Assembly: GCF_014042355.1 (NCBI RefSeq)
Contig: NZ_JACEZU010000010.1
Coordinates: 124,001-188,000, forward strand
Direction: 5' to 3'
Length of the DNA stretch: 64,000 nt
Source: Rugamonas apoptosis
Lineage (GTDB): Bacteria; Pseudomonadota; Gammaproteobacteria; Burkholderiales; Burkholderiaceae_D
The notes beneath the pieces were generated by a model. That model had not been told where the DNA came from. It did no database searches and saw nothing but the letters and a program-made list of their open reading frames with translations. Each line of letters opens with the position of its first letter. Position 1 is the stretch's first letter. Shown piece after piece: positions 1 through 10,568 of the stretch. The translations under genes were made by a program, and so were the position numbers.

Positions 1-1845
1 GACGCCTACAACGCCGTCGGCTATTCCGAGCAGTTCTCCATCCGCGGCTTCAAGCTCGATAACGCCACCAGCTACCGCAAGGACGGCATGGCCATTTCCG
101 GCGACACCCAGATCCCGCTGGAGAACAAGGAACGGCTGGAAGTGCTCAAGGGCCTGTCCGGCCTGCAGGGCGGCGCCTCGGCGCCGGGCGGCATGATCAA
201 CTACGTCACCAAGCGCCCCACCAACGCCACGCTGCGCTCGTTCATCCTGGAAGAGCGCGAGCGCGGCACCGTGTACGGCGCCGTGGACCTGGGCGGCCGC
301 TTCGAGGACAACCGCTTCGGCTACCGCTTCAACGCCGCCGCCGAACGCCTGCGCTCCTACATCAAGGGCGCGGACGGCAACCGCAAATTCATCTCCGGCG
401 CCATCGACTGGCAGCTTTCGCCGCAAGCCCTGCTGCGCCTGGACGCCGACTACCAGACCAAGTCCCAGGTATCCGCTCCCGGCTTCCAGTTGCTCGACAA
501 CGTCACGCTGCCCAGCATCGCGGCCGACAACATGCTCAACAACCAGCCCTGGAGCCGTCCGGTGGAAACCACCAGCAGCAACCTGGGCCTGAGCTTCGAA
601 TACCAGCTGGCGCAGGACTGGCACGCCACCGTGCGCGCCAACCAGCACCAGTTCAAGCGTGACGACTACACCGCCTTCCCGTACGGCTGCTCGGCCCAGC
701 AACTGTACCCCGGCTTCTGCGGCAACGGCGACTACGACGTGTACGACTACATCAGCCTGGGCGAGAAGAAGTCGCCGCTGAACGTGCAAGCCCTGCTGCA
801 AGGCAGCCTGGCCACCGGCGCCGTGCGCCACGCGCTGACCGTGGGCACCACCTGGTTCCGCAACAGCGAGAAATGGGGCGACTACGTGTACGACTACGCC
901 GGCGTGAGCAACATCTACCATCCGGTGGTGGTGCCGCCCGTGGACCGCAGCAGCGGCCCCGTGTCCGAGCGCCGCCGCAGCAGCGAAAGCGCCGTGCTGG
1001 CCCAGGACATCGCCAGCCTGACCGACACCCTGGCCCTGCACGCGGGCGCCCGCTACGCAAAACTCAAGCGCGACGAAGTGGTCGACACGACGCTGCCGGC
1101 CGTGCACACCGCGCACGGCTTCTGGCTGCCCAACGTGGCGCTGGTCTACAGCCCCGCCGCCACCCTGTCCATGTATGGTTCCTACGCCCAGGGTCTGCAA
1201 TACGGCAGCGTGGCGCCGATCGGCACCGATAACGCCCAGCAGGCGCTGGACGCCGGCAAGTCCAAGCAGTTCGAAGCTGGCGTGAAAGCGGCGCTGGCGC
1301 CGGACCTGAGCATGACGGCGGCCCTGTTCCAGATCCGCCAGGGCCTGGAATACATCGACGCTTCCAACACCTGGGTGCGCAACGGCCAGGACCAGCACCG
1401 CGGCATCGAGTTCACGCTGGACGGCAAGTTAAGCAAGCAACTGGCCATGGGCGTCACGGCCACGGCCCTGCACACGCTGGCCAGCGGCACCGGCCGCGCC
1501 GACATGGACGGCAAGCGCGTCACCAACGTGCCGGCCTTCAAATCCAGCGTCTATGCCGACTACGCCGTGCCGCAGGTGCGCGGCCTGAACCTGAACGCCA
1601 ACTGGCAATACGCGGGCAAGAAAGCCTTCGATCCGGCCAACGCGGTGATGGTGCCGGCCTATCACGTGGTCAATGTGGGCGCCGCCTACGCCACCCGCGT
1701 GGCTGGCACGGCCACCACCTTGCGCGCCCATATCGACAACGCGTTCGACCGCTTTTACTGGCGCGATGTGACCCCGGACCTGGGCGGCTACCTGTTCCCC
1801 GGCGCCAAACGCACCTTCCGCGTGTCGGCCCAGTTCGACCTGTAA
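1..1845 (+). CDS. TonB-dependent siderophore-type outer-membrane receptor, 5' end missing
   Basis: The reading frame is open from base 1, so the gene starts upstream of the window; 614 residues are visible. The first visible residues carry the plug-domain signature FSIRGF, followed by further plug sequence (LENKERLEVLKG, then GGMINYVTKRP), and the rest alternates like a 22-strand barrel. It ends in AKRTFRVSAQFDL, a C-terminal barrel strand, though the last residue is Leu rather than the usual aromatic. Two cysteines about 11 residues apart (GCSAQQLYPGFCG) probably form a loop disulphide. The family imports ferric siderophores or other scarce ligands using TonB energy. The ligand cannot be read from the sequence; neighbouring pnuC/nadR-like genes on the other strand make a vitamin-type ligand possible, but that is only proximity. 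A signal peptide and TonB box would lie outside the window. Confidence 0.9.
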   Translation, partial: DAYNAVGYSEQFSIRGFKLDNATSYRKDGMAISGDTQIPLENKERLEVLKGLSGLQGGASAPGGMINYVTKRPTNATLRSFILEERERGTVYGAVDLGGRFEDNRFGYRFNAAAERLRSYIKGADGNRKFISGAIDWQLSPQALLRLDADYQTKSQVSAPGFQLLDNVTLPSIAADNMLNNQPWSRPVETTSSNLGLSFEYQLAQDWHATVRANQHQFKRDDYTAFPYGCSAQQLYPGFCGNGDYDVYDYISLGEKKSPLNVQALLQGSLATGAVRHALTVGTTWFRNSEKWGDYVYDYAGVSNIYHPVVVPPVDRSSGPVSERRRSSESAVLAQDIASLTDTLALHAGARYAKLKRDEVVDTTLPAVHTAHGFWLPNVALVYSPAATLSMYGSYAQGLQYGSVAPIGTDNAQQALDAGKSKQFEAGVKAALAPDLSMTAALFQIRQGLEYIDASNTWVRNGQDQHRGIEFTLDGKLSKQLAMGVTATALHTLASGTGRADMDGKRVTNVPAFKSSVYADYAVPQVRGLNLNANWQYAGKKAFDPANAVMVPAYHVVNVGAAYATRVAGTATTLRAHIDNAFDRFYWRDVTPDLGGYLFPGAKRTFRVSAQFDL

Positions 1846-1853
1846 TGCAGCAA

Positions 1854-1880
1854 GCCGCCGCGCCGCAGGGTGCGGCGGCG
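1854..1880. terminator. GC-rich hairpin between convergent genes
   Basis: Directly after the receptor stop codon, a CGCCGCA / TGCGGCG stem closes a GGG loop and is flanked by further GC-rich complementary sequence. It lies in the 44-bp gap between two converging genes, so it could end transcripts from both. There is no T-tract. Confidence 0.4.
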
Positions 1881-1889
1881 TTCAAAGAA

Positions 1890-2603
1890 TCAGAAGATGT
1901 ACTGCAGGCGCATGGTGAAGCTTTTCGCCGCGCGCCCGCTGTTGCGGCCGATCAGATAGGCCGCCTCGTATTTGAGTTCCTGCTTGCCGATGTCGCGGCC
2001 GCCGAAAATGGCCGGTCCGGCGCGATGCGACTGCTGGTTCAACGGCAGCCAGTCATCCCACTTCCCCACTTCACCGAACACCTGCAGGCCCGGCTGGAAC
2101 CAGCTCTTCCAGCGGTGCTTCACTTGCAATTGGTACGTCATCTCCGTCGGCCCGCCGGCCTCGGTGCGGTAGTCGCGCTGGAAGAACAGGTTGGCGTTGA
2201 ACTGGGTACGGCCGATTTCCGTCTGCAACGCGGGGCCGATCTCCAGCGCGTAGCCGTCGCTGCGCTCACGCGGGCGCTCGATCTTGGTGTGGATGGCCAG
2301 GTCGAACGGGTACTGCCCTTGGGTCAACAAATAGTCGTTTTGCCACGCCAGCTCGGAGTACACGGCGCCGCCGCCGTTGAATTTGACCCAGCTGCCATAC
2401 AACTCCGTGTACCAGCGCGACGTGACGCCGTAGCCGATGCCGATCTCCGGCGCGGCCACCGTGCGGCCGTGGTAATGGGCGTTCCAGTATTTGTAATCGA
2501 CGGAGGCCTGACCTTCCACATCGTAGGCCGTGACCATGTAGTAGCCGGTATCGGCCAGGGCCAGGCCGGGCAGCAGGGAGGCGAGCGCGATGAGTTTTTT
2601 CAT
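1890..2603 (-). CDS. Hypothetical outer-membrane beta-barrel protein
   Basis: 237 residues. The N-terminus is a clean signal peptide with likely cleavage after LALA, leaving a mature protein that begins DTGYYMVTAYDVEG. The body has many short aromatic-rich, alternating strands (RWYTELYGSWVKF, YQLQVKHRWKSWF) and ends in TMRLQYIF, with a terminal Phe typical of proteins assembled by the Bam machinery. I do not recognise a named family. It lies downstream of the nadR/pnuC-like pair on the same strand with a gap of about 96 bp, so it may be co-transcribed and could be an outer-membrane partner, but no motif shows what it carries. The start at 2603 is chosen because the signal peptide begins there. 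Confidence 0.75.
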   Translation of the reverse strand: MKKLIALASLLPGLALADTGYYMVTAYDVEGQASVDYKYWNAHYHGRTVAAPEIGIGYGVTSRWYTELYGSWVKFNGGGAVYSELAWQNDYLLTQGQYPFDLAIHTKIERPRERSDGYALEIGPALQTEIGRTQFNANLFFQRDYRTEAGGPTEMTYQLQVKHRWKSWFQPGLQVFGEVGKWDDWLPLNQQSHRAGPAIFGGRDIGKQELKYEAAYLIGRNSGRAAKSFTMRLQYIF

Positions 2604-2699
2604 GGCCGGTTTGGCGTGGCGAGTGGCGGAAAGCTCAATTTAGCGCGCCGCGAACCCGATTGCAACGAAAAACCGGGCCGCTGTCTCCGCTATCTGACA

Positions 2700-3224
2700 T
2701 CAGCCAGCCAACAAACCATCCACCTGCGTCAGGCGCTGGTCCAGGCTGCCGCGCACCATCGTGTAGGGAATCGCGCGGCGCGCCAACTCTTCCAGCAGCA
2801 AGTCCTGCACGATGCGGCTGACCTGCTCGCATTCACGGTGCAAGCCATCGGCCTCCCACGGAATATCGGGCGCCATCACCAGCGTGCGGTGGTAGCCGTG
2901 CTGCACCACCAGTCGCTCCAGCTGGGCGTCGATGCCCCCGAAATAGTGGCGGCTGTAGACGGCCGTCATCAAGGGCGTGGTGTCGCAGAACAGCCAGCCG
3001 CGCGCCTGGGCAGCGGCCGCGTCCTCGCGTTCCAGCTGGGTGCGGGCGATGGGAAACTGGTCCTGCGCCACCGGCACCCGGCCCTCCGTATCGACAAACT
3101 CGCGCAGGTATTCCGGCACCCACAGCGTTTGGTGGCGCTGCGCCAGCGCGGCGGCCAGCGTGGACTTGCCGGACGACGCCGTACCCAGGATGGCGACGCG
3201 CAGCGGCCCGGCCGGAGCGCTCAC
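2700..3224 (-). CDS. NadR-like ATPase / nicotinamide riboside kinase
   Basis: 174 residues. A Walker A P-loop (GTASSGKST, residues about 14-22) opens the protein, followed by PEYLREFVDT, the typical second motif of the NadR C-terminal kinase domain, and a Walker B-like segment WLFCDTTPL. The length matches the isolated kinase domain; there is no HTH or adenylyltransferase domain as in enteric NadR. The predicted role is phosphorylation of nicotinamide riboside to NMN after uptake. The start is a GTG at 3224, and GTGA overlaps the pnuC stop by 4 bp, which implies translational coupling and supports the joint salvage role. A kinase for another nucleoside-like vitamin cannot be excluded. Confidence 0.8.
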   Translation of the reverse strand: MSAPAGPLRVAILGTASSGKSTLAAALAQRHQTLWVPEYLREFVDTEGRVPVAQDQFPIARTQLEREDAAAAQARGWLFCDTTPLMTAVYSRHYFGGIDAQLERLVVQHGYHRTLVMAPDIPWEADGLHRECEQVSRIVQDLLLEELARRAIPYTMVRGSLDQRLTQVDGLLAG

Positions 3225-3868
3225 TTGAACACCACGCCGTCTGGTGCTGGCTTGCCATCGGCGCCGCCCTGGCCGCCATCATCCTCGACCACCCGGTCCC
3301 AGGCCCGCAGGCCGGCCACCGCCATCGCCACGAAGGCGCCATACAGCACGGCCGTCAGCAGCAGGTGCTTGTGGACGTAGAGCGCCACATATAGCACATC
3401 GACGATGATCCAGACGTGCCAGTTCTCCACTTTTTTACGCGACAGCAGCAGCTGGCCCACCAGGCTGCCGGCCGTCAGGAAGCCATCCGCGCGCGGCACG
3501 TCGGTATCCGTATAGGTGCGCAGGAACCAGGCCAGCAGCACGAAGCCCAGCAGCCAGCCAGCCGCGCAAACCGCGCGTCCGCGCGCACCCAGGCGGGTGA
3601 CGGGCAGCCGCGCGTGGCGCTCGTCGCCATGCAGCCATTGATACCAGCCCCATACGGAAACGGCGATGAACACCAGTTGCAACCCCATGTCGCCATACAG
3701 GCTGGAGCCGAAGAACACCATGCCGTAGGTGGCCGAGGAAATGATGGAAAACAGCCAGGCCCAGTGGGTCTGGCGGATATTGAGCCACACGGTGATCACC
3801 GACAGGATGAAGGAAATCAGCTCCAGCGGCGTGGTGACAAAGCCCAGCAGGACCAGGATATCGTTCAT
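3221..3868 (-). CDS. pnuC: PnuC-family nicotinamide riboside transporter
   Basis: 215 residues with about seven hydrophobic membrane segments. The family core is clear: NIRQTHWAWLFSIISSATYG, then YGDMGLQLVFIAVSVWGWYQW and, near the end, the DVLYVALYVHK segment. PnuC proteins carry nicotinamide riboside by facilitated diffusion, trapped inside by phosphorylation, which fits the overlapping NadR-like kinase. Related PnuT proteins move thiamine, but I see no TPP riboswitch in the 100 bp upstream and the partner kinase is of the NadR type, so nicotinamide riboside is favoured. The start at 3868 has a GGAGG-type ribosome-binding site (CCTCC complement) just upstream. The C-terminus is charged and Gly-rich. 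Confidence 0.88.
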   Translation of the reverse strand: MNDILVLLGFVTTPLELISFILSVITVWLNIRQTHWAWLFSIISSATYGMVFFGSSLYGDMGLQLVFIAVSVWGWYQWLHGDERHARLPVTRLGARGRAVCAAGWLLGFVLLAWFLRTYTDTDVPRADGFLTAGSLVGQLLLSRKKVENWHVWIIVDVLYVALYVHKHLLLTAVLYGAFVAMAVAGLRAWDRVVEDDGGQGGADGKPAPDGVVFK

Positions 3869-3930
3869 CGGGAGGAAAGGCGGGAGGCGAAAAAGGACGG
3901 CAAATTATAGACCATCGCGCGCGACAGCGC

Positions 3931-3965
3931 GGCGGCGGGGCCGGCATCGCGCCGGCCCCGCCGCC
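3931..3965. terminator. Perfect 15-bp stem hairpin after the S46 peptidase gene
   Basis: A perfect inverted repeat with arms 3931-3945 and 3951-3965 encloses a 5-nt loop, 6 bp after the S46 peptidase stop codon. It is almost entirely G and C and lacks a T-tract on either side. It is probably a transcript-end or mRNA-stabilising hairpin, and also insulates the downstream pnuC promoter region. Confidence 0.6.
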
Positions 3966-3970
3966 ATTTG

Positions 3971-6106
<2,136 letters not shown>

Positions 6107-6144
6107 GATTTGCCCCTGAAAGTAAATTCAGCGGGAGTATATGC

Positions 6145-7866
6145 TCATGCACTGGCCAAGGCAAAGTCTATTGTCAGCGCGCAGCCGCGGCCCGGCACGT
6201 AGGGTTCCAGCTGGAACCGCCCGCCCAGCGCAGCCACCCGCTCGGCGATGCCGATCAGGCCGAACGAGCCGTTCTTGTTGCGCTGCGCCGGCGCGATGCC
6301 GACGCCGTTGTCGGTCACCCGCAGTTCCAGCAAGCCACCGTGCGCGCGCAGGCGCACCTCGACGTCGCTGGCCTGGGCGTGGCGCTGCACGTTGAGCAGC
6401 GACTCCTGCAGGCTGCGGAACAGCACCATGCCGACATCGGCCTCGATGGCGGCCAGCACCGCCTCGTCGGGCAGCAGCAGCCGGCACGGCACGCCACTGC
6501 GCTTGCGCCATTCGCCCACCTGCCACTCGAACGCGGCCTGCAAGCCCAGGTCCAGCACGGCCGGCCGCAGCTCGTTCATGATGCCGCGCACGCTGCGGAT
6601 GGTGGCGTCCACATTGTCCAGCACCAAGTCGACGCGCCGCGACAGCCGAGGATGGCGCCCCCCCGCGCGGGCGCGCAGCGCGGCGATATCGAGCCGCAGC
6701 GCCAGCAGGTTCTGTCCCAGCTCATCGTGGATCTCGCGCGCGATGCGCTTGCGCTCATTCTCCTTGACGGTGACCACATGGTCGGCCAGTTTGCGCAATT
6801 GTTCGCGCGACTGGAGCAGGGCCGCCTCGGCCCGCTCGCGCTCGGCCGCCTCCTGCTGCAGCCGCAGGTTGGCCGTCGTCAGGGCGGCCGTGCGTTCCAC
6901 CACGCGCTGGTCTAGCTCGTGCGACAGGTTGATCAGCGCCTGCTCGGCGCGCTTGCGCTCCGTGATATCGGAAAACACGCCGATGAAATAATCGACGCGG
7001 CCATCGTCGGCGCGCACCACCGTCAGCGACATGGAGGTCAGCAGCCGCGTGCCGTCGCGCTTGACGTTGTACACCTCGCCCTGCCACGTGCCCGTTTGCA
7101 GCAACTGCCGCATCGCTTGCGCATGGTAGCCGAGCGGATGGGCGTCCGGCAGGCGGAGAAAGGCTGGGTCGCGCCCCAGCGCCTCCTCGGCCAGGTAGCC
7201 GGTCAGCTTGGTGAAGGCGGGATTGACGGCCACAATGCGGCGCCGCGCATCGCACACCAGCACCCCCTCCTCGATACTGTCCAACACCACAAAGGCGCGC
7301 CGCCGCGCCGCATCGCGCGCATGCTGGTCGCCCATGTCGGTGACGATCATGCGGCATTTCAGCTTGGCCTCATCGAGGTTCGCTTCCAGGCGCGCGACCC
7401 GTTCGGCGCTCCCGAACAGGGGCACTTCCAGCACGCTGCGCGCGCCGCAGGCGAACAACTCGGCCAGGAAGCGGCGCAGCGTCGGCTGTCCCTCCGGCGC
7501 CACGAATTGTTCCAGCGCGCGCCCCATCAGCTGTTCCCGCGCCCGCCCCAGCAGGACCCCGGCGGCCAGGTTGGCGCGGCTGATGACGCCGTCGCGATCG
7601 ACCGACAGGTAGGCCGCCGGCGCTTGGTCGTACAGCATCGCATATTGGTTCAGGTCCGCCTCGGCGGCGTCGCGCTGCCGCCACAGCGCCGTCAGCGCCT
7701 CGTGCTGGAGTTCCAGCTCGATCTGGCTCACCTGCAGTTCGTGCAACTGGCGCAGCGCCTCGTGCTGGCCGCCGTCGTCCGCGGCGGCGCCGCTGCGCGC
7801 CGCCTGCCACTCCGCATTGCGCCGCAGTGTGTGCAGGTCCAGCGCGGCGTCGGCCGGCGTCTTCAT
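6145..7866 (-). CDS. PAS-containing NarL-type sensor histidine kinase
   Basis: 573 residues, cytoplasmic (no membrane segment). Order: an N-terminal helical region rich in Gln and Glu, a PAS domain at about 75-185, a second PAS with PAC at about 200-320 ending DYFIGVFSDITERKRAE, a coiled coil, then a HisKA_3 dimerisation domain with phospho-acceptor His380 in ENERKRIAREIHDELGQ and a HATPase with N box and DNGVGIAP. The start used is the ATG at 7866, whose ATGA overlaps the stop of the CheB-CheR gene by 4 bp; the frame remains open further upstream but that stretch is a shadow of the upstream gene. HisKA_3 kinases normally phosphorylate LuxR/NarL-type regulators; none lies nearby, so the partner is elsewhere or is recruited through the coupled CheB-CheR protein. 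Confidence 0.88.
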   Translation of the reverse strand: MKTPADAALDLHTLRRNAEWQAARSGAAADDGGQHEALRQLHELQVSQIELELQHEALTALWRQRDAAEADLNQYAMLYDQAPAAYLSVDRDGVISRANLAAGVLLGRAREQLMGRALEQFVAPEGQPTLRRFLAELFACGARSVLEVPLFGSAERVARLEANLDEAKLKCRMIVTDMGDQHARDAARRRAFVVLDSIEEGVLVCDARRRIVAVNPAFTKLTGYLAEEALGRDPAFLRLPDAHPLGYHAQAMRQLLQTGTWQGEVYNVKRDGTRLLTSMSLTVVRADDGRVDYFIGVFSDITERKRAEQALINLSHELDQRVVERTAALTTANLRLQQEAAERERAEAALLQSREQLRKLADHVVTVKENERKRIAREIHDELGQNLLALRLDIAALRARAGGRHPRLSRRVDLVLDNVDATIRSVRGIMNELRPAVLDLGLQAAFEWQVGEWRKRSGVPCRLLLPDEAVLAAIEADVGMVLFRSLQESLLNVQRHAQASDVEVRLRAHGGLLELRVTDNGVGIAPAQRNKNGSFGLIGIAERVAALGGRFQLEPYVPGRGCALTIDFALASA

Positions 7867-10436
7867 GCGATGTCCGCCCCGCCCTGCATGGCGCGCAGGC
7901 GCGCCTCCAGCTGCTTGGCTTCCGTGATGTTGATGAAGGTGACCACCACGCCGTCGATCACGTTGTCCACGGTGCGGTAAGGCATGATGCGCACCGTGTA
8001 CCAGCGCCCGCCGCTGGTGGGCACCTGGCGCTCGCTGAACACCAGCGTGCGCAACACTTCCCGCGCGTCCTGCTGCAAGTCGGGGTAGTCCAGGTCGTTG
8101 ACGATATCGCCCAGCGGCCGGTTCAGGTCCGACGGGATCAGCTTGTAGATCTGGGTGGCCTGGTTGGTGAAGCGCCGGATGCACAGCTCATTGTCGAGAA
8201 AGATGGTGGCGATGTCGGTGCTGTTGAGCAGGTTCTTCATGTCGCCGTTGACCATCGACAGGTCGTCCACCTTCGACTGCAGCTCGGCGTTGACGGTATA
8301 GAGCTCCTCGTTGAGCGATTGCATCTCCTCCTTCGAGGTGGTGAGCTCCTCGTTGGTCGACTGCAGCTCCTCGTTGGTCGATTGCAGCTCCTCGTTGGCG
8401 GACTTGAGCTCCTCGCGCGAGGTCTGCATCTCGTCGCGCACGGTCTGGATATCTTGCCGGGCCTGCATCAGCAGCTGCTCCAGTTCCTGCACCCGCGGAT
8501 TGGACGAGCGGCTGCGGCGGCGCGGCGGCGCCAGCGCCGCCGTGGCGAACGTCACCAGGATCATGCCGGCCATGGGAGCGCCGTCCGGCAGCGCCTCGGC
8601 CGTCAAGTCCACCCCCAGCGGCGGCGTGTCGCGTTCCTTGAGCACCAGGCCGCGCACGGCGATGATGCCGCCACCGCGCGCGGCGCGCGCGATCAGGTCG
8701 GCCAGCTCGAAGCGCAGCCCCTCGCGCGCCATGGCATGGATGTTCCAGTTGGCCTTGCCTGCGGCCGGCTCCAGGAAGGCGCCCGTGCGGCCGTGGATAT
8801 ACAGGATGTCGCCCTGCGGATTGAGCAGCGCCGCCGCCGGCGTATGCTTGCGGAGCAGATGCTGCTCCACCTGGTGTTGTAGGTTGCCGCTCATGGATGG
8901 GGTGCGCGTCTCGCTCGCGGGTGGTGGGGCCAGGTTGCTGGCCCGGGTGGGGAAATAGTGTGTCACGCGCTGATCGGCGCCATCGAGCCGGCGGTAGATC
9001 CGGCCCGAGCCCGGCACCGGCGCGAACAGGTCGGTGAAACGGCCGGGCGTGTCGGCGCTGCCCAGGATCAGCAGGCCATCGCGCTTGAGCGCGTAGTGGA
9101 ACAGCGGGATCAGCTGTTCCTGCAGCTTGACGTCGAAATAGATCAGCAGGTTGCGGCAGCACAGGATATCGAGCTTGCTGAACGGCGGATCGGAAATGAT
9201 GTTCTGCTGGGCGAAGATGATGGCGTTGCGCAGTTCCTTGCGGATGCGGTAGCCCTGCTCGTCGGCCACGAAGTGGCGCTGCAGCCGCTGCGGCGACACG
9301 TCGGCCTCGATGCCGCGCCCGAAGTGGCCCAGGCGCCCGCGGCCGATGGCGTCCGGATCGAGGTCGGTGGCGAAGATCTGCAGCGTGTAGCAGGCCGTGG
9401 GCGCCAGCCGCTCCAGCACTTCGGAAAACACGATGGCCAGCGAGTACGCCTCCTCGCCCGTGGAGCAGGCCGGCACCCAGGCTTTCAGCGCCAGCCCCTT
9501 GGGATGGGCCGCCAGCAGCTCCGGCAGCGCCGTCTGCGCCAGGTAGTCCCACACCTTGGGATCGCGGAAGAACTGGGTCACCCCGATCAGCAGTTCCTTG
9601 AACAGCAGTTCCACCTCCTGCGGATTGTCCCGCAGGCAGTCCACGTAGAGATCCATGGTGGCGCACTGGCGCAGCTTCATGCGCCGTTCGATGCGGCGCA
9701 GCATGGTGTTGAGCTTGTACTGGGAAAAATCGGCCCCGACCTGCTGCTGCAACAGCTGGTACAGCTCCCCCATCACGTCGCGCTGGCCGTGGCCGTCGGC
9801 GTCGAGCGCGAATGCGGGACGGCGCCAGTGGCCCAGGATCAGGGCCGGCATGTCGCCCGGCGGCGCCACGATATCGGCCGCGCCGGCGTCGATGGCGCTC
9901 TGCGGCATGGGGTCGAATTTGGCCGAGGCGGGGGTCTGCGCCAGCGTCATCCCGCCCTGCACCTTGATCGCCTGCAGCCCGCGGGTGCCGTCGCCGCCCA
10001 TGCCCGACAGGACGATGCCGATGGCGCGCTCGCCACAGGCGTCGGCCAGGGCCGCGAAGAACGAGTCGATCGGCAGGCGCAGGCCGCGCGGTGCGGCCGG
10101 CGGCCGCAGCGTCAGCGCGTCGCCGGCGATGCCCAGGTCGTGGTTGGGCGGGATCACATAGACATGATCGGCTTCGACCGGCATCCGGTCGGTGATCTCG
10201 CGCACCGGCATCGGCGTCACGCGCTGCAGCAGCTCGGGCAGTATGCCCTTGTGCTGCGGGTCCAGATGCTGGATGACGACGTAGGCCAGGCCGCTGTGGG
10301 ACGGCACGCTGGCCAGGAACTCGCAGATCGGTTCCAACCCGCCGGCCGAGGCGCCGATCGCCACCACCGGCACGGCCTCATCCGCCGGGGCGGGGCCAGA
10401 TGAGGCGGGAGAGAGCGCGGGGGCGTGCTTGGTCAT
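7863..10436 (-). CDS. CheB-CheR fusion with coiled coil and PAS domain
   Basis: 857 residues. A CheB methylesterase domain comes first, with the catalytic Ser30 (GASAGG), His57 (IQHLD) and Asp149 (GMGGDG), and without the usual receiver domain. A CheR methyltransferase follows at about 215-480, with the SAM-binding segment PACSTGEEAYS and DPPFSKLDILCCRNLLIYFD. A long coiled coil (about 650-740) has tandem heptads of the type STNEELQ, then a PAS/PAC domain closes the protein. Such fusions are thought to act as signalling scaffolds rather than classical adaptation enzymes. The downstream histidine kinase overlaps by 4 bp. A promoter-like sequence lies 83 bp upstream. Confidence 0.9.
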   Translation of the reverse strand: MTKHAPALSPASSGPAPADEAVPVVAIGASAGGLEPICEFLASVPSHSGLAYVVIQHLDPQHKGILPELLQRVTPMPVREITDRMPVEADHVYVIPPNHDLGIAGDALTLRPPAAPRGLRLPIDSFFAALADACGERAIGIVLSGMGGDGTRGLQAIKVQGGMTLAQTPASAKFDPMPQSAIDAGAADIVAPPGDMPALILGHWRRPAFALDADGHGQRDVMGELYQLLQQQVGADFSQYKLNTMLRRIERRMKLRQCATMDLYVDCLRDNPQEVELLFKELLIGVTQFFRDPKVWDYLAQTALPELLAAHPKGLALKAWVPACSTGEEAYSLAIVFSEVLERLAPTACYTLQIFATDLDPDAIGRGRLGHFGRGIEADVSPQRLQRHFVADEQGYRIRKELRNAIIFAQQNIISDPPFSKLDILCCRNLLIYFDVKLQEQLIPLFHYALKRDGLLILGSADTPGRFTDLFAPVPGSGRIYRRLDGADQRVTHYFPTRASNLAPPPASETRTPSMSGNLQHQVEQHLLRKHTPAAALLNPQGDILYIHGRTGAFLEPAAGKANWNIHAMAREGLRFELADLIARAARGGGIIAVRGLVLKERDTPPLGVDLTAEALPDGAPMAGMILVTFATAALAPPRRRSRSSNPRVQELEQLLMQARQDIQTVRDEMQTSREELKSANEELQSTNEELQSTNEELTTSKEEMQSLNEELYTVNAELQSKVDDLSMVNGDMKNLLNSTDIATIFLDNELCIRRFTNQATQIYKLIPSDLNRPLGDIVNDLDYPDLQQDAREVLRTLVFSERQVPTSGGRWYTVRIMPYRTVDNVIDGVVVTFINITEAKQLEARLRAMQGGADIA
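8335..8415 (-). repeat. 21-bp tandem repeat encoding NEELQST-type heptads
   Basis: Three to four near-identical 21-bp units encode (A/S)(N/T)NEELQ heptads inside the CheB-CheR coiled coil. The repeats are in frame and extend the coiled coil by whole heptads, so copy-number change would alter the linker length without breaking the protein. Confidence 0.7.
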
Positions 10437-10518
10437 CGTGGCATGCGGTGGGCTGGAAGCGGAGCGCCGGACAGCGGACGCCGGGCGAGCGTTGCGTTTC
10501 TAATCATCTTTCCAGCTG

Positions 10519-10547
10519 ATTATACAAAGCCCCACCGCAAACGCCAA
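10519..10547 (-). promoter_or_regulatory. Sigma-70-type promoter for the CheB-CheR/kinase pair
   Basis: On the minus strand, TTGGCG (10542-10547) and TATAAT (10519-10524) are separated by exactly 17 bp, with a perfect -10 hexamer. It points towards the CheB-CheR start at 10436, about 83 bp away. It is the best core promoter I can see in this block. Confidence 0.6.
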
Positions 10548-10568
10548 GCTTGCCGTGTCCCTCCTGTG

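Noticed and set aside
3869..3970. TPP riboswitch or other leader element upstream of pnuC
   Set aside because: Only a terminator-like GC hairpin is present; no THI-box sequence.
7867..8184. Upstream extension of the PAS kinase frame inside the CheB-CheR gene
   Set aside because: Gly/Pro/His-rich shadow sequence; the ATGA overlap at 7863-7866 gives the natural start.
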